Assembly: GCF_963924675.1 (NCBI RefSeq)
Contig: NC_089224.1
Location: forward strand, 67,751,464 to 67,815,463
Direction: 5' to 3'
Origin: Phocoena phocoena
Taxonomy: Eukaryota; Chordata; Mammalia; Artiodactyla; Phocoenidae
Length of the DNA stretch: 64,000 bases
The number at the start of each line of letters is the position of its first letter. Positions within the stretch are counted from its first letter, which is position 1. This document shows positions 11,170-22,789 of the stretch, one piece after another. The position numbers and the translations under genes are program-made. The notes beneath the pieces were generated by a model. The model searched no databases. It saw only the letters and a program-made list of their open reading frames with translations, and was not told where the DNA came from.

Positions 11170-12025
11170 TTGGCCTGTATGAACCAACAAATTCAAAGAT
11201 GCTTAAAACATCTATCATAAACCAGGATGTTTTGTGGTAATTGAAGCAAGTTTAAAAAGAAGGATCACAGTATAAGCTTTTTGGAATTTGGATAAAAAAC
11301 ATGAACTTTTTAGCAAATTACTATTTTCCTTCTAAAATAAAATTCCTGACTTGGTCCTGGACCCTGAGAACATGGATAATGAAACACAAAGTAACCATGA
11401 GATCTGAAATACATACGATGAATTGGGGTTATTGATCCACCAAGCCATAAACTTGAGTGTGCCCAGCATCACCTCATAATCAATGAAGTTTTATATTTAA
11501 TATCAGGCTCAAGTATGTCATGAAAGCACAAATAAGTTGCATGAACATACATTTTTATATAAATACTTCTTATATGCCTACTTCTCCTACACTGCCACAT
11601 ATATGACCTGGTGGGAAGCTGCCTTTCAGAAGTTTATCAAGGAGGGGGAAAAAAAAATATTAGCTTGACTCACAAATGGTCTTGTTCAATATACTGGCAT
11701 CAGCCATAAATGGACTATCGCGTAATCACAGCCTTAATCAGGCCTGGCCCTAAGGACAGCAGATGGAAAATGCCTACAGGACAAATGCCTGGGGACTCAG
11801 ATCTACAATAATTCACAGAAGGTTGTGGCTAATGGTTTGTCTGGATGGTCATGGACTTAAATTAATGACTAGGTATCAGGAAATAAGTACATATATGATA
11901 TTTTCAGAATGAACCAAGTATTATTACATATATATATAGCAATACTCATCCGAAATCCCCTCCTTATAGCATTGAACAATAATTATGTGGACAAGATGAC
12001 TTACTCTGTGGATGTCAGTTGGCAT
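11170..12025. other. Unassigned sequence
   Basis: About 850 bp of AT-rich DNA. An ERVL relic may extend leftwards into it but I cannot show that. No gene recognised. Confidence 0.45.
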
Positions 12026-12029
12026 CTTT

Positions 12030-12586
12030 ATCCAGACACTTTTCAATAGGCTCATTTATCAAGTAACAATAGTGGCAAGAATGGAAAGCATGCACTGGTA
12101 TAACAACACCAAGGTTTATCTGGCTAATACCACTGATGACTATCCAAAATTCCAATCACAGAAACCAGCTGCTAGCACCATACCTCTGGGAGATCAGCCA
12201 GGCACCTGGTGGAGTGGAGGAAGTAATTTGTCTTCTCTGAAATAGACATTTATCCTGGATATGGATTTGCCTTCCCTGCCACCCATGCTTATGCCAACAC
12301 CACCACCCTTGGACTCTCTCATTAAAGGAGACCACAAAATATTGCTTCTGACTAATGAATTCAATCTTAGAGCAAAAGAACTAAAGCAATGGGTGCCACT
12401 CACAGGAGTCACTAATCTTATGATGTCCTCCATCACTCAAAAGCAATTGATTTTATTAAGTAGTGGAATTGCCTACTAAAGAGTCATAACATTAGCTGGG
12501 AGTTTGGGTTGCTCTTCTACAGTTTGTTCTAAACAAGTAAATAATATATGGCACTGTTTCATCCATAGCCAAAATATATGGGCTGC
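12030..12586 (+). pseudogene. ERVL pol relic, integrase-region part
   Basis: An old endogenous retrovirus-like segment of the ERVL class. Wording typical of ERVL integrase is visible: 'gggagatcagccaggcacctggtgg', 'gatttgccttccctgcc', 'aaaatattgcttctgac' and 'atatggcactgtttcatcc'. Reading frames are short (at most about 77 codons) and broken by stops and small deletions, so nothing functional remains. The relic resumes in the same orientation at about 12988, after an inserted LTR. Confidence 0.82.
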
Positions 12587-12982
12587 CATCATAATGTAAC
12601 ATAGACTGGGTGGCTTAAACAACAGAAATTTATTTTCTTGTAGTGCTGGAGGTTAGAAGTCTGAGATCAAGGTGTTGGCAGGGTTGGTTCCTTCTGAGGG
12701 CCATGAGAAAAGGATCTGTTCCAGAGCTCTATCACTGACTTGTAGATGGCTGTTTTATCCCCGTGTCATCACATCATTTTCCTTCTATATGTGACTGTGT
12801 CCAAATTTCCTCTTCTTATAAGGACACCCATCATCTTGGATTAATACACACCTTAATGAATTCATTTTAACTTGATTTCCTCTGTAAAGATCCTCTTTCC
12901 AAATACAGTCACATTCTGAGGTACTAGGGGTTAGGATTTCAACATATAAATGTTTGAGGGGACACAATTCAGCCCATAACAA
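12587..12982 (-). mobile_element. MaLR-like solo LTR inserted in the ERVL relic
   Basis: Reverse-orientation LTR with the blocks 'actgggtggcttaaacaac', 'gatcaaggtgttggcaggg', 'cttcttataaggacacc', 'tacagtcacattctgagg' and the end 'acacaattcagcccataaca'. Its left end appears to lack about 15 bp. Sequence on both sides belongs to the same ERVL copy, in the opposite orientation, so the LTR inserted later. Confidence 0.75.
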
Positions 12983-12987
12983 GGGTT

Positions 12988-13670
12988 AGAGGGGTAAAAG
13001 TTTGAATGAAATTTCTCAACACTACCTCTAATAAACTCCTGACAAAATTTTTGTTTTCCATTCTTGTGTCTTTGGGCTCAGTTTGTGTAGCCATCTTAGC
13101 ACTTAAGGGAAGGACAACTTTTGCTGGCAAATAGTTCCACTGATCAAGAAGGTAAGAATGCTACCTGATCATTTTGAGCTCCTCAGTCTCCACAATGTGT
13201 TGGAGAAAGGGCTGGGGGAATACTTTGTTGGTTGAGGTAACAGACCCTAATAATCAAAAGGGAAGAAGGTTGTTTCTCTACAATGTAAACAAAGAAGCAC
13301 ATGTCTAGAAGCCAATGATTCCTTTGGATCCTCCTAGTACTGCCACGTTCAGCAGTAATAGTCAATGAGCAACTACAACAACTGCATAGAGACAGGACCA
13401 CTGACGTGCAGACCCTGAAAAATGAAAGCATGGGTTATTCTGCCAGGGGTATTATATCCTCACTGAGGGTAAAAGAATGGGAAATGAGAAAAAGAAATTG
13501 TTAATGTGTTGTAGAAATGATGACCATAGCATACACTCATATTGCTCAAATATGTTAACTAAGCTTTTCTTTTTAAAAAAATTTCCCTTTCCCCTTTTAT
13601 TTCATATGTGGTGCATTCATGGTAATTACTTTAACAATTTAGTTATGGGATATCAAGACAGGATTACAAT
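12988..13670 (+). pseudogene. ERVL pol relic, 3' part with dUTPase-like region
   Basis: Continuation of the ERVL copy. It carries 'gacaaaatttttgttttcc', 'ctacctgatcattttgagctcc', 'gtaacagaccctaataatca' and 'actacaacaactgcat', which correspond to the segment downstream of integrase where ERVL carries its dUTPase-like domain. It is disabled by many stops. The exact 3' end is uncertain. Confidence 0.75.
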
Positions 13671-13682
13671 TAGCTAGAATAG

Positions 13683-13912
13683 GGGTCAGCAAACTTTTTC
13701 TGTAAAGACTCCAACAGTGAATATTTCAGGCTCTGCAAGTCATACTATATCAACAGCAATTATTCAACTCGGCTATTGGAGCACAAAAGCAGCCACAGAC
13801 AATATTTAAACAAATGAGTATGGCTGTGTTCCAATAAAATTTTATTTACAAAAAAAAATGAGTGGTGGCTGAATTTAACCTGGAAGCTGTAGTTTGCCAA
13901 ATCCTGAACTAA
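13683..13912 (+). mobile_element. hAT-type nonautonomous DNA transposon
   Basis: Ends are near-inverted: aggggtcagcaaactttttctgtaaag at the left and gtagtttgccaaatcctga at the right. The body has 'aatatttcaggctctgc' and 'gtgttccaataaaattttattta'. Related copies lie at 43622 and 63344. It belongs to a common Charlie-like family; the subfamily name is not certain. Confidence 0.8.
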
Positions 13913-13943
13913 AGGACAAATGTACATCAAAATATTTGCATTA

Positions 13944-14310
13944 GGGACTTCCCTAGTGGTGCAGTGGTTAAGAATCCGCCTGCCAACGCGGGGGTGACAG
14001 TTTCGATCCCTGGTCAGGGAAGATCCCGCATGCTGCAGAGCAACTAAGCCCATGTGCCACAATTAATGAGCCTGCACTCTAGAGCCCACAAGCCACAACT
14101 ACTGAGCCTGCGTGCCACAACTACTGAAGCCCGTATACCTAGAGCCCGTGCTCCACAACAAGAGAGGCTACTGCAATGAGAAGCCCATGCACCACAACGA
14201 ACAGTAGCCCCCGCTCACCGCAACTAGAGAAAGCCCGCACACAGCAACAAAGACCAAATGCAGCCAAAAGATTAATTAGTTAATTAATTTTTAAAAAGGT
14301 ATTAAAAAAG
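13944..14310 (+). mobile_element. CHR-1-like SINE
   Basis: Full-length long-form SINE (gggacttccctagtggtgcag head, 'caactagagaaagcccgc' tail region, A/T-rich end) flanked by a perfect 12-bp duplication atatttgcatta at 13932-13943 and 14311-14322. Confidence 0.93.
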
Positions 14311-14322
14311 ATATTTGCATTA

Positions 14323-15038
14323 AACTGGTGAGACTTTGATTCCCCCCTTTGGGAGGAGGGTAAGAAATAGTTGCATTACGTTTTTCAAGAAAGTGTTCTT
14401 GTTGCCTTTATTGTTTTGAAGTTTAATTATAGGTCTTTGTGGACCTAGCCAATGAGGTAGACTGTGGAAGGTATTACAAACTTGCTCACTAAATTCCTAA
14501 TGCCAACCCCTTTATCATGCTTTTCTGTATAACACAGGGTAGAAAGCTAACACTTCATTTCTATGAATCCCTTTTACCTGGGGCTTTACATGTGACCTAA
14601 GTTCTACCAAGAAGACACATTCATTCAAGATCTGGAGTAGAAATGAGTAAAGGTAAGTACACAGTACTCAAGAAGATTAGATATTCAGACAAGCACAGCA
14701 GCAGGACTGTTTGGTTTTCTTAGGGCTAAAATGGTGAAGATTTTACTGTGTGGTCCCAGAATCACTGGAGTTGAGCAGAAAGCAGCAATGGAGGAAAACT
14801 GTACTAGAATCGTTTTTGGCAGGATCCGAGGTTTCTTTAGACTGCATTCTTTCCGACTATTAGCATCCAAGGTTACTTTACTGCCTTCCAGGAAAGAAGA
14901 ATACTAAAAAATAATAGTTATTATATGAATCTCTCCTCTTCTGAATCAGAACTCTGTTTTAATAATTTTTTATTTCCCAGAAATTTGTATAATGACTAAC
15001 ACACAGTTGGCATATATTAAATTGTAGTGAATTGAAAT
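14323..15038. other. Unassigned sequence
   Basis: About 700 bp with no recognised gene or repeat family. A 61-codon minus-strand frame (14685-14870) has no recognisable motif. Confidence 0.5.
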
Positions 15039-15050
15039 TAGTGTCTCATT

Positions 15051-15261
15051 TTTTACTTTTTATTTTTTTGCGGTACACAGGCCTCTCACTGTTGTGGCCT
15101 CTCCCGTTACGGAGCACAGGCTCGGGACGTGCAGGCTCAGCGGCCATGGCTCATGGGCCCAGCCACTCCGTGGCATGTGGGATCTTCCCGGACCGGGGCA
15201 CAAACCCGCGTCCCCTGCATCGGCCGGTGGACTCCCAACCACTGCGCCACCAGGGAAGCCC
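15051..15261 (-). mobile_element. CHR-2-like SINE
   Basis: Reverse-orientation copy: T-rich start, gcggtacacaggcctctcac, ending ccaccagggaagccc. A 12-bp duplication with one mismatch flanks it (tagtgtctcatt 15039-15050; tagtgcctcatt 15262-15273). Confidence 0.95.
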
Positions 15262-15273
15262 TAGTGCCTCATT

Positions 15274-15594
15274 ATTATCCTAAATAGAAGGGATTCTTGC
15301 CTGAAGCATGTAGGGCTGAAGAACACTGTAGTGGTATGCCAACTTTCTTCTCCCCATACCAACCAACTTCTGGGACTTTGGCAAGGGACACTAATGACAC
15401 AAAAACTTTTGAAATAAGGCTCAAAAGTAGAAGGCACAGATTTTGTTAGGTTAAAACTCCACCTTTCACAAACAAAACAGATCTCTAGAGGTAGCAGTGG
15501 ATATCCACACAACAACACAGAGCCTGATACATAGTAGGCCCTCAGTAACTATTTCTTGAATGAATGAATGAATGGATAGATGCATGAATGACTA
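15274..15594. other. Unassigned sequence with short (TGAA)n run
   Basis: No gene recognised. An atagtaggccctcagtaac...tgaatgaatgaatgaatg segment (15531-15575) resembles the 3' tail of old LINE/SINE repeats. Confidence 0.45.
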
Positions 15595-15810
15595 CCCTGT
15601 GCCAGGAATATTGCTAAACACTTTACCTTAATTATCTCATTCAATCCTCACAACAAACCTATGAGTTATGTATGTCCCTATTTTTAATCCCCATTTTGCA
15701 AATAAGGAAGCTGAAGAGCAGAAATATAATAACTTGCCAAGGTTTACATATATAGTGAGTGACAGAGCTGAGATCAAAGTCTGGTAACTTTCCACTACAC
15801 CATATTGCTA
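15595..15810 (-). repeat. MIR SINE
   Basis: Clear reverse MIR: 'ccctgtgccaggaatattgc', 'tcattcaatcctcacaac', 'ccccattttgcaaataagg', 'taacttgccaagg', 'gtgacagagctgagatc', 'ccactacaccatattgc'. Confidence 0.85.
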
Positions 15811-16315
15811 TTACTATGTATTTCAATTAGCATCTTCAGATAGATTTTTATTACCCTTCACATGAAAGTGAAGAATAGGCACTTTAAGACAAGCAAACAA
15901 TCACAAACATCATTTTATCACATGTGAAGGCTGCTACAGATGGATAAAAACACAGTATCAGGGTCAGACTTGAGACTGTTTTCACACTTTTATGATAGGA
16001 GGCAAAACCTGGGTATTGCAGAAAACAAACTTTGCACTGTTTGAACTTTAGAAATAGCTCAATAAATCCTACTGTATACACTGAACTTCTATAACACCAT
16101 AATTTAAAAGAGTGGTCATTTTAGGCTTTTGCAAAAAAAAAAAAGTCACTAAATAAAATGCTATAAATAGATGAGTGTTTTCCATAGAGTTTTGCTTTTC
16201 TGGGAAATTATCTTCACAAATTCCATCATCTCGATTACTTACTTATAAATTAACTTTTATTTATGAATATGTATATATTCAGACAGGATTTTATGTAAAT
16301 GCATAAATGTAGGAT
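15811..16315. other. Unassigned AT-rich sequence
   Basis: No gene or repeat family recognised. Confidence 0.45.
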
Positions 16316-17160
16316 GTTTTTGTTGTTGTTTGACTTTTTCAAGCTTTCATCTTCCCTCTATACATACCAGCCCTTGTTCCCACCCCAAGGAAATTCACTT
16401 TTAAAACTTAGTCCATATCCTTTCATATATTATTTATGCTCACATAATTCTACTCAATCATATATATATTTATACATACACATCTATACATCATAATGAC
16501 AAGTTTGGGGGGCATTGTTTTACAAGAGGGAGTGCACATTATTTATGCTTTTTTGCAAGCTGCTTTTCTTCCTCAGCTCCTCATGGAAATCCCTCCCAAG
16601 TCAACTGGGATTGCTCTAATTCATTCGTACATAGTGAAGTAAGTCAGAAAGAGAAAAACAAATACCATATGCTAACACATATATACGAAATCTAAAAAAA
16701 AAAAAAAATGGCTCTGAAAAACCTAGGGGCAGGATGGAATAAAGATGCAGACGTAGCGAATGGACTTGCGGACACGGGGAGGGGAAGGGGAAGAGAGAGT
16801 GGCACTGACATATATACACTACCAAATGTAAAATAGATAGCTAGCTAGTGGGAAGCAGCCGCATAGCACAGGGAGATCAGCTCAGTGCTCTGTGACCACC
16901 TAGAGGGGTGGGATAGGGAGGGTGGGAGGGAGACGCAAGAAGGAGGGGATATGGGGATATATGTATGCATACAGCTGATTCATTTTGTTATACAAAAGCA
17001 ACTAACACAACATTGTAAAGCAGTTATACTCCAATAAAGATGTTTAAAAAATAATAATAGAAAAATAAAATTAAATGGCTGCATCGTATTCCACGGTCTG
17101 CATCTATTGTATAGTGTATTCAGTCCCACTCCTATCGATAAGAAATGTTCTTTTCCTACT
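16316..17160 (-). mobile_element. Old LINE-1 (L1M-type) relic, reverse orientation, interrupted
   Basis: The pieces 16316-16630 and 17070-17160 read like the antisense of an old LINE-1 ORF2 3' end ('ttgcaagctgcttttc', 'aaatggctgcatcgtattcc'). They are separated by a younger LINE-1 3' end in the opposite orientation (16634-17050). Confidence 0.55.
16634..17050 (+). mobile_element. LINE-1 3' end, 5'-truncated
   Basis: Starts in the last ORF2 codons (gtgaagtaagtcagaaagag), carries the complete 3'UTR ('ctagtgggaagcagccgc', 'gaccacctagaggggtggg') and ends ccaataaagatgttt plus A-rich tail. Same subfamily as the long copy at 5175-11152. Confidence 0.92.
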
Positions 17161-17519
17161 GGCCACTAGAGAGCACCAGTGAAGCAGTGTCAAGTTCAGC
17201 AGTCTAGTTTGGGGTGGAGATTTGGGGAGAGACTTGTTATTAAATTTGCCTCTTTATTCTCACTGTCCTGATCAAGGTTTTATTCATCCTCAGCTCAGGG
17301 AGGGAACCCAGAACTCTCTGGCTGTCTCCAAGTAGTATCTTACCATTCCACCCCAGGGGATGTAACAAATTCACCAGGATTCTTTTTCAGATTCCGTGCA
17401 GTTGTTCACAGGCCCAGAGCGAAAACACTGCAGAAATACTATAATCGGCATAACCATCAAATATAGCCACTATCACTGTTGTCACTGCAATTACTACAAT
17501 TTATGGAAAGCAAATAATT
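17161..17519. other. Unassigned sequence
   Basis: No gene or repeat family recognised. Confidence 0.45.
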
Positions 17520-17625
17520 GGCAATAATCAGGCTAAGACCTTGACACATTATCTCACTTTATCTTCACAGCAATCCTATGAAGTAAGCACAACTGTTATC
17601 CCATTATACAGATGAAGGGTGGGTA
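17520..17625 (-). repeat. MIR fragment
   Basis: 'cacattatctcactttatcttcacagcaatcctatgaagtaag' followed by 'tatcccattatacagatgaag' is the reverse MIR core. Confidence 0.7.
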
Positions 17626-19345
17626 TAGAGATGACACACACACATATCCAGACCCTTCAGAGAACCCAGGGATTTTCCTCATGCCTGTGTATTGAGTCTG
17701 TCACTGGGTGTCCCCTCCTGGATCTCTGTCTTCAACTGCTGGCACCAACGATCTCAAACCAAATCCAATCCAAATTACCTACAGCTTTCCAAAGACTGGA
17801 GCATTCCTTTGAATTTGCATTTGCTATTACTGCTGTCCTGTAAGCCTTCCTCAGCTTCGCGAGGGGCATCACTGGACCCCAGTCAACCCCTTATCTTCAA
17901 TGCAAACTTCTCCTCCTAAAAAGGAGCCAGACTACATTTTGCCCTGTCTGGGGAGCTTCCCCAGGTAGACTTAAAAAGGCTCCTTGTACCTCAAGATAAT
18001 GGAAAAAGTTACTTATCTAATTCCCCTTCTAGAAAGAAAGTTCTAAAGCCGAGTTTTACTGTTCTTAGTAACCCTGTGCCTGGCACATTGGCTGGCACGT
18101 AGCAGGTGTTCAGTATATGTTCATAAATGAATAAATGCATGATCTGTAAGGGTTCTCTCTTAAAAAACTAGAGTCAAGCCCAATTCTTAGCAGCATTAAA
18201 TAAATAAATAAAAGCCAACAGACTTGGGTCACTTCCTTTCAGGGAGGATTTCTGTGACAAATCCATTTACCAAGCCAATCAGTATCAAATAAAGAGCCCC
18301 TGGCTTTTGTTCTGCAGCTGAGCTTGCAATGCTTCTTTGCCTGTGGATCTAGACAGTTAAAACTGAAGAAAGAAAGAGTGTGTCAGGCTATTCACATATG
18401 CCGAGGTTCTACTATTAGTTGCTGCTGAGAGATAAGGTGCAATTTTTATTAGAACAGAAGCACTTCAAGCTCCAGAATTACAAAGCAGTTGTTGGGAGTG
18501 GGGGGCAGAGAGAAAATTCATCTTTCATCAGAAAAATTTGTGGTCAAAGTGGGTATTATTTTTCTCTTAAGAACACATGCAGAAACTGGCTTGGTTGCTC
18601 TATTTCCTCTTGCAAAAGACTTACCAGTCCTCCTGGGGAAAGAAATGAAGACCTAGCAATGTGAAAGTCACTGGGACCGCTATTAGAAATGTTCCTTTTC
18701 ATCCTTTTCACCCAATTATTACATCTATTGACCAGTGGCAGTGCTCTTTGCTGCCCAATAATACAGCCTTCTCTGGCAGCTCATTCTAATGAGAAACTGG
18801 GTTATTGCAGGATTCTTTATCCAGGAATACAGTTGGGAAGTTACAGTCTAAGTTGAACTTGCAGCCACAAATGCATACATTCAGAAGTATTACAAGGAGA
18901 CGTCTAGAGTTTTTTGCATGTTTCAAGTCAAATCAAGTAGAAATACATATACAGTATTTTTCCTTTTTGTACCTCCAATTTTTAAATGCATTTTTAATAT
19001 CACAGAATCAGAGATTTGGAATAGGAGCTCTAAACATTATCTGCCCCCCACACGCAAAACTCTACTTAACTCATCAATGGAAGCAAACCACCCACCCTTT
19101 CCTCAGGAATATCTCAAAGGGACATCATACACTGGGGCATCCTGCTATCTCTTGGCACAATTTGCTTCCTTGAGGCTCAAATACCATTGTCTTCATTTCC
19201 TCTATAGTTCAAGTAGGAGCTTATCTTTTCCACTGCTTTCATTTCCTCTTCTGCTCAAGTAGAAGCTTTGTTTTTTTCATCGCCTCCAGAGTCACTGTGG
19301 GCTTTTAGACTGTAGAGAGAGCTGTCTATAGACAGGTCCCTTGTA
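17626..19345. other. Unassigned sequence
   Basis: About 1.7 kb with no recognised gene. A short 'gtgcctggcacattggctggcacgtagcaggtgttcagta' stretch (18076-18116) looks like a MIR/L2 3' tail. Open frames of up to 122 codons (18805-19173) show no recognisable domain. Confidence 0.5.
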
Positions 19346-19349
19346 CACT

Positions 19350-19500
19350 TTGTGCTGTTTTATGTCTCTGTGTCTTTGTATATACTGTGCCATCTGCCTG
19401 GAAATCCTCTCTTTACTTATGATTCACCCTCTCCCACATTAAGCGCTCCTATTGAACTTGCAAGACCCAGGTCCTTTGTGAAGGGCCTCCTCGTATGCAT
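19350..19500 (+). repeat. L2 LINE 3'-end fragment
   Basis: 'tgccatctgcctggaaatcc', 'cttgcaagacccaggtcc', 'gtgaagggcctcc' follow the order of the L2 3'UTR (ccttcaagacccagctc... gtgaagccttcc). Confidence 0.55.
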
Positions 19501-19534
19501 GTTATGCCACTACCCAGTCTAGGATATTAATTAC

Positions 19535-20100
19535 TAGTTCTGATGCTGAAAACGGCCTCTGTGCACCAGTGCTGAATCGAATCTCAGAGACAGAGTTTTG
19601 GGTGAAGTAGAAAAGAACAGCTTTTATTGCTTTGCCAGGCAAAGGGGGACACAGCAGGCTCCTGCCCTCAAAAACTGTGTGCCCCCAACCCGGGAGGATT
19701 TGGTGAGGAATTTTATAGCAGTGGTTCAAGGCCGGGATTGCTAAGAAGGATTAGGGTGTGTGAAGGGCTTGCACTCCTTTAATCTGGCTTCAGGCAGTCT
19801 CTTGAAGAGCTTCCCTGGTTCTTTTAATCTGAAATTAAGAATGCTAACATCTTCCATTTTGGGGGGGTTTTAGTTCTGTAAAGAATTCAAAGATATTGTT
19901 ATGTGTATCCCTTGAGGCAGAACCAGGACCTGCCCCAAGGCTGCACTCTTGTTTCTTGGCTGCTCCTCTCTTGTCTCTGCATCCCCTCCCTTCCCTGATT
20001 AGCAACTGTTTGAACCTGCCCTTTTGGGACTCAGGGAAGGTCATGGAGGCTGGAATCTATTCCCTACAAATAAGAAACGAAGGACACAGAAAGGCTTCTG
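19535..20100 (-). mobile_element. Putative ERV solo LTR
   Basis: On the minus strand an aataaa signal (complement of 19623-19628) is followed by 'agctgttcttttctacttc' and an R/U5-like 'ctctgagattcgattcagc', the arrangement of a class I-type LTR. A U3-like region extends to about 20100. No internal retroviral sequence was seen, and the ends are uncertain. Confidence 0.5.
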
Positions 20101-20167
20101 TGCCCAGGAGCCACATAGGGTCCTGCTCAATTTCAGTTCCTGGGTGCTACCAACAGCTCTTCTAAAA

Positions 20168-20338
20168 CTGTGCTATTCAAAATGTGGTCCTTAGACCAGT
20201 GGGAGTAGCATCACTTGGGAGATTATTAAAACCAAGCCTTCATAGGCCCCACTTCTGACCTACTGAATCATTATATCTAGAGCTGGGCGCTGGGAATCTG
20301 GGTTTCGACAAGCTTGCTTAAATTTAAGAAGCACTATT
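20168..20338 (+). mobile_element. MER5-type hAT element
   Basis: 'caaaatgtggtccttagacc', 'gcatcacttgggagattatt', 'ctactgaatcattatatctagagc' and 'aaatttaagaagcac' follow the MER5A order. Confidence 0.75.
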
Positions 20339-20642
20339 CTACAGTAGTTTAATCTCAGATAAACTTTGGCAATTGTGGATTTAATATTCTTCATCGACCA
20401 GAAGAAGGTCCATGACATGGAATTATCATTTTACTGAACAAAACTGGAACAGAAGCCTGTGGAGGTCATTTAGTGAAAAGGAATCTATAAAAGCCCAGGC
20501 TCTACGTCTTGCTGAAATTGTTGCTCTTCACTCTCGATTACAAACATATTTCGGGGGTGGGGGGATTATATGGAAAATTTGGAAAGCCACAGATACCTCT
20601 CTTGAGAATTCCAAGGGGCAACACTTTTGCCCTTTTGACATT

Positions 20643-20700
20643 ATATTGGGATTATTCCTTTGCACATTTGTATATTGGGATTATTCCTTTGCACATTTGT
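20643..20700 (+). repeat. Perfect 29-bp tandem duplication
   Basis: Two identical adjacent 29-bp units (20643-20671 and 20672-20700), each beginning atattgggattattcctttg. No mismatch, so recent or an assembly artefact. Confidence 0.97.
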
Positions 20701-20919
20701 CTCATTTCAGCCATAAAGTCTAGATCCATCTCTCATTCATTTCAGAATGAATATGCACAGGCCCTGACACATATATAACATTTAAGACATTAATTCAAAC
20801 AGTGAATGAATGAATGTCCTCATGAAGCATTTCTTTCTGAAACTTCACTGTCTATTTTGGAAAACACAGCCGCCAAACTCAGTTTTGGTTTGGTGGCTGC
20901 AAATAGTTTTGGCTTATGC

Positions 20920-21088
20920 TACTGTTTTTCAAACTGAGGTCCCTGGACTGACCAGCTGCATCAGCATATGGGATGTATATCCTGTGCAGATTACTAGACC
21001 TACCCTATAATACTGTATCTGAATCTCCAGTTTGTGGGATCTAAAATCCCAGGTGATTCTTATGTAGACAAAGTTAGAGAACCAATGG
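20920..21088 (+). mobile_element. MER5-type hAT element
   Basis: 'tttttcaaactgaggtccctgg', 'cagctgcatcagcatatggg', 'atctgaatctccag' and 'cccaggtgattcttatg' match MER5A layout with divergence. Confidence 0.7.
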
Positions 21089-21720
21089 ATTATGTGGTTA
21101 CCCTAACTTGCAGCACTCTAATATTGGTCACTAACCATGAAATAAGGAAAACACATCCCTAACCAGAAGGTTCATTATCTAAATTCAGCATAGGAGGAGT
21201 CCTAATGGGATAGGGAAGAAAGCAAAAATCCCACAGAGAAACTTCATTATGCAAAGATTCCAAACAGTCCCATGAGATCCACTGTATGTTTGGATTGAAA
21301 TCCATACCTTTGTCAACAGTTGCTTTGGGAAGTGGGAAAAGAGTTTAAGAAGTTTCTTTTGCTAAGCCACCTCTTACATAAAAAAAAAAAACAGTGAAAT
21401 ATACTCCCACGAATTCAAATCAAGGAAGGAAAACAAGTGGAGGAAGTAGGGGAATTGTTTAAAAAAAAAAAGAAAGAAAAGAAAAAGAACTAAACATAGA
21501 GTTATATATTCTTCCCAAGCCCCCTTTCTCAAAAGAGTCTGATGCACAGGCCCAATAAATACCAATTTACCATGGTATGATTTCAAGGGGTTGAAAACTC
21601 GATACCTGCTCCCTGAGAGCTCTGGAGATGTGTTTTCCTGTTCTGTAATTTGAGATAATACCTAAAACATAAATATCCTGAAAAATAATACACTGGCTTA
21701 AATTCAAAATAGAATATAGG
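21089..21720. other. Unassigned AT-rich sequence
   Basis: No gene or repeat recognised apart from A-rich tracts near 21379 and 21461. Confidence 0.45.
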
Positions 21721-22789
21721 AAGATAGTGGTGAGAGAGTATAGTTTTTTAATCTCCCTGAATCACCCCATAAAAACAGAGCCAAAAAAAAAAAAAAAAAA
21801 AAACAGAGCCAAACCAAAAAGCCACAGACAATACCTATAAGTTAAGGAATAAATTATTCTCATGAACCCAAAATAGGAATAAGTGCGAACAAATCACAGA
21901 CCCATATAGTATCAGCATCTATACAGGAAGAAGCCAAGGAAAGTAAGGAGGCATCTATTCTCATGAATGCAAAATAGGAATAAGTGCGACAAGTCACAGA
22001 CCCATATAGTATCAGCATCTATACCGGAAGAAGCCAAGGAAAGTACGAAGGCATCTAACAGATCTGAGAACAAAATAACTCCAAAATTGCCAACATATAT
22101 TGACTGGAAAGCATAGGTAGCCAATTTGAGGACTGCAGCTGAATTGGAAGGGGTGTTTGTAGGTAAGTGCGCTGGGATGGCAGTAAGAGTTTAAGAGGCT
22201 GGATTAATCTGAGACTTACAAACTGTGGAAATGAATTTGCCAAAGTGTTCTTCCAGAGCAAAGCTCTACACGAGGAAGAAACTACTGGGACTAGAACGTA
22301 AATTGACCAAGAGAGGGAAGAAAAGAGCAGGTCCAAAGAAAGTGGAGATGAGGAACAAAACCAGGAGGTATCCAAAAGTATGAGACCATGTTTTTGAACA
22401 AAAACAATAATTAACAGAAAGACAGAACTCCACAGCAATGGAGCTAGAAAAGTTATCCTAACTCATCCCTTCTTCCTAAAAGTTGAGGCAAACTAATCTC
22501 ATGTAAAAAATAAGCAACAGAAAAGAAACATAGTTGAATTCTATACAATATTTTTATAAGAAATAGAAAATGAGGTGCAAGAAAACATCCCTATAGATGA
22601 TTAAAGCACTCCAGAAAAGTGACCACAGAACAGATGAAAGCTGTAACTTAATATTTTTCAAATTAACTAATAGAAATTTTTTAATGATAAATTATATGAA
22701 ATAACAGCATAAATCAGAATTAGAAAAACTCAGAAATTCAGTGATAGAACTAAGGACAAAATAAGAAATTTTTTTTAAACCATTTCAAA
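21721..22789 (+). mobile_element. Possible old LINE-1 5' region
   Basis: A-rich sequence with 'aaacagagccaaaccaaaaagcc' and 'tctgagaacaaaataactcc' resembles the 5'UTR/ORF1-proximal part of old LINE-1 and lies directly upstream of an L1M ORF2 3' end in the same orientation. Weak similarity only. Confidence 0.35.
21857..22057 (+). repeat. About 101-bp tandem duplication, two units
   Basis: Units 21857-21957 and 21958-22057 both run from ttctcatgaa through aaaataggaataagtgcg and cacagacccatatagtatca to aggcatcta. They differ at under ten positions, including a one-base indel. Confidence 0.95.

Noticed and set aside
15555..15590. CRISPR-like or regulatory direct repeats (tgaatgaatgaa)
   Set aside because: A simple tetranucleotide run at the end of an old repeat in a mammalian genome; there are no spacers.
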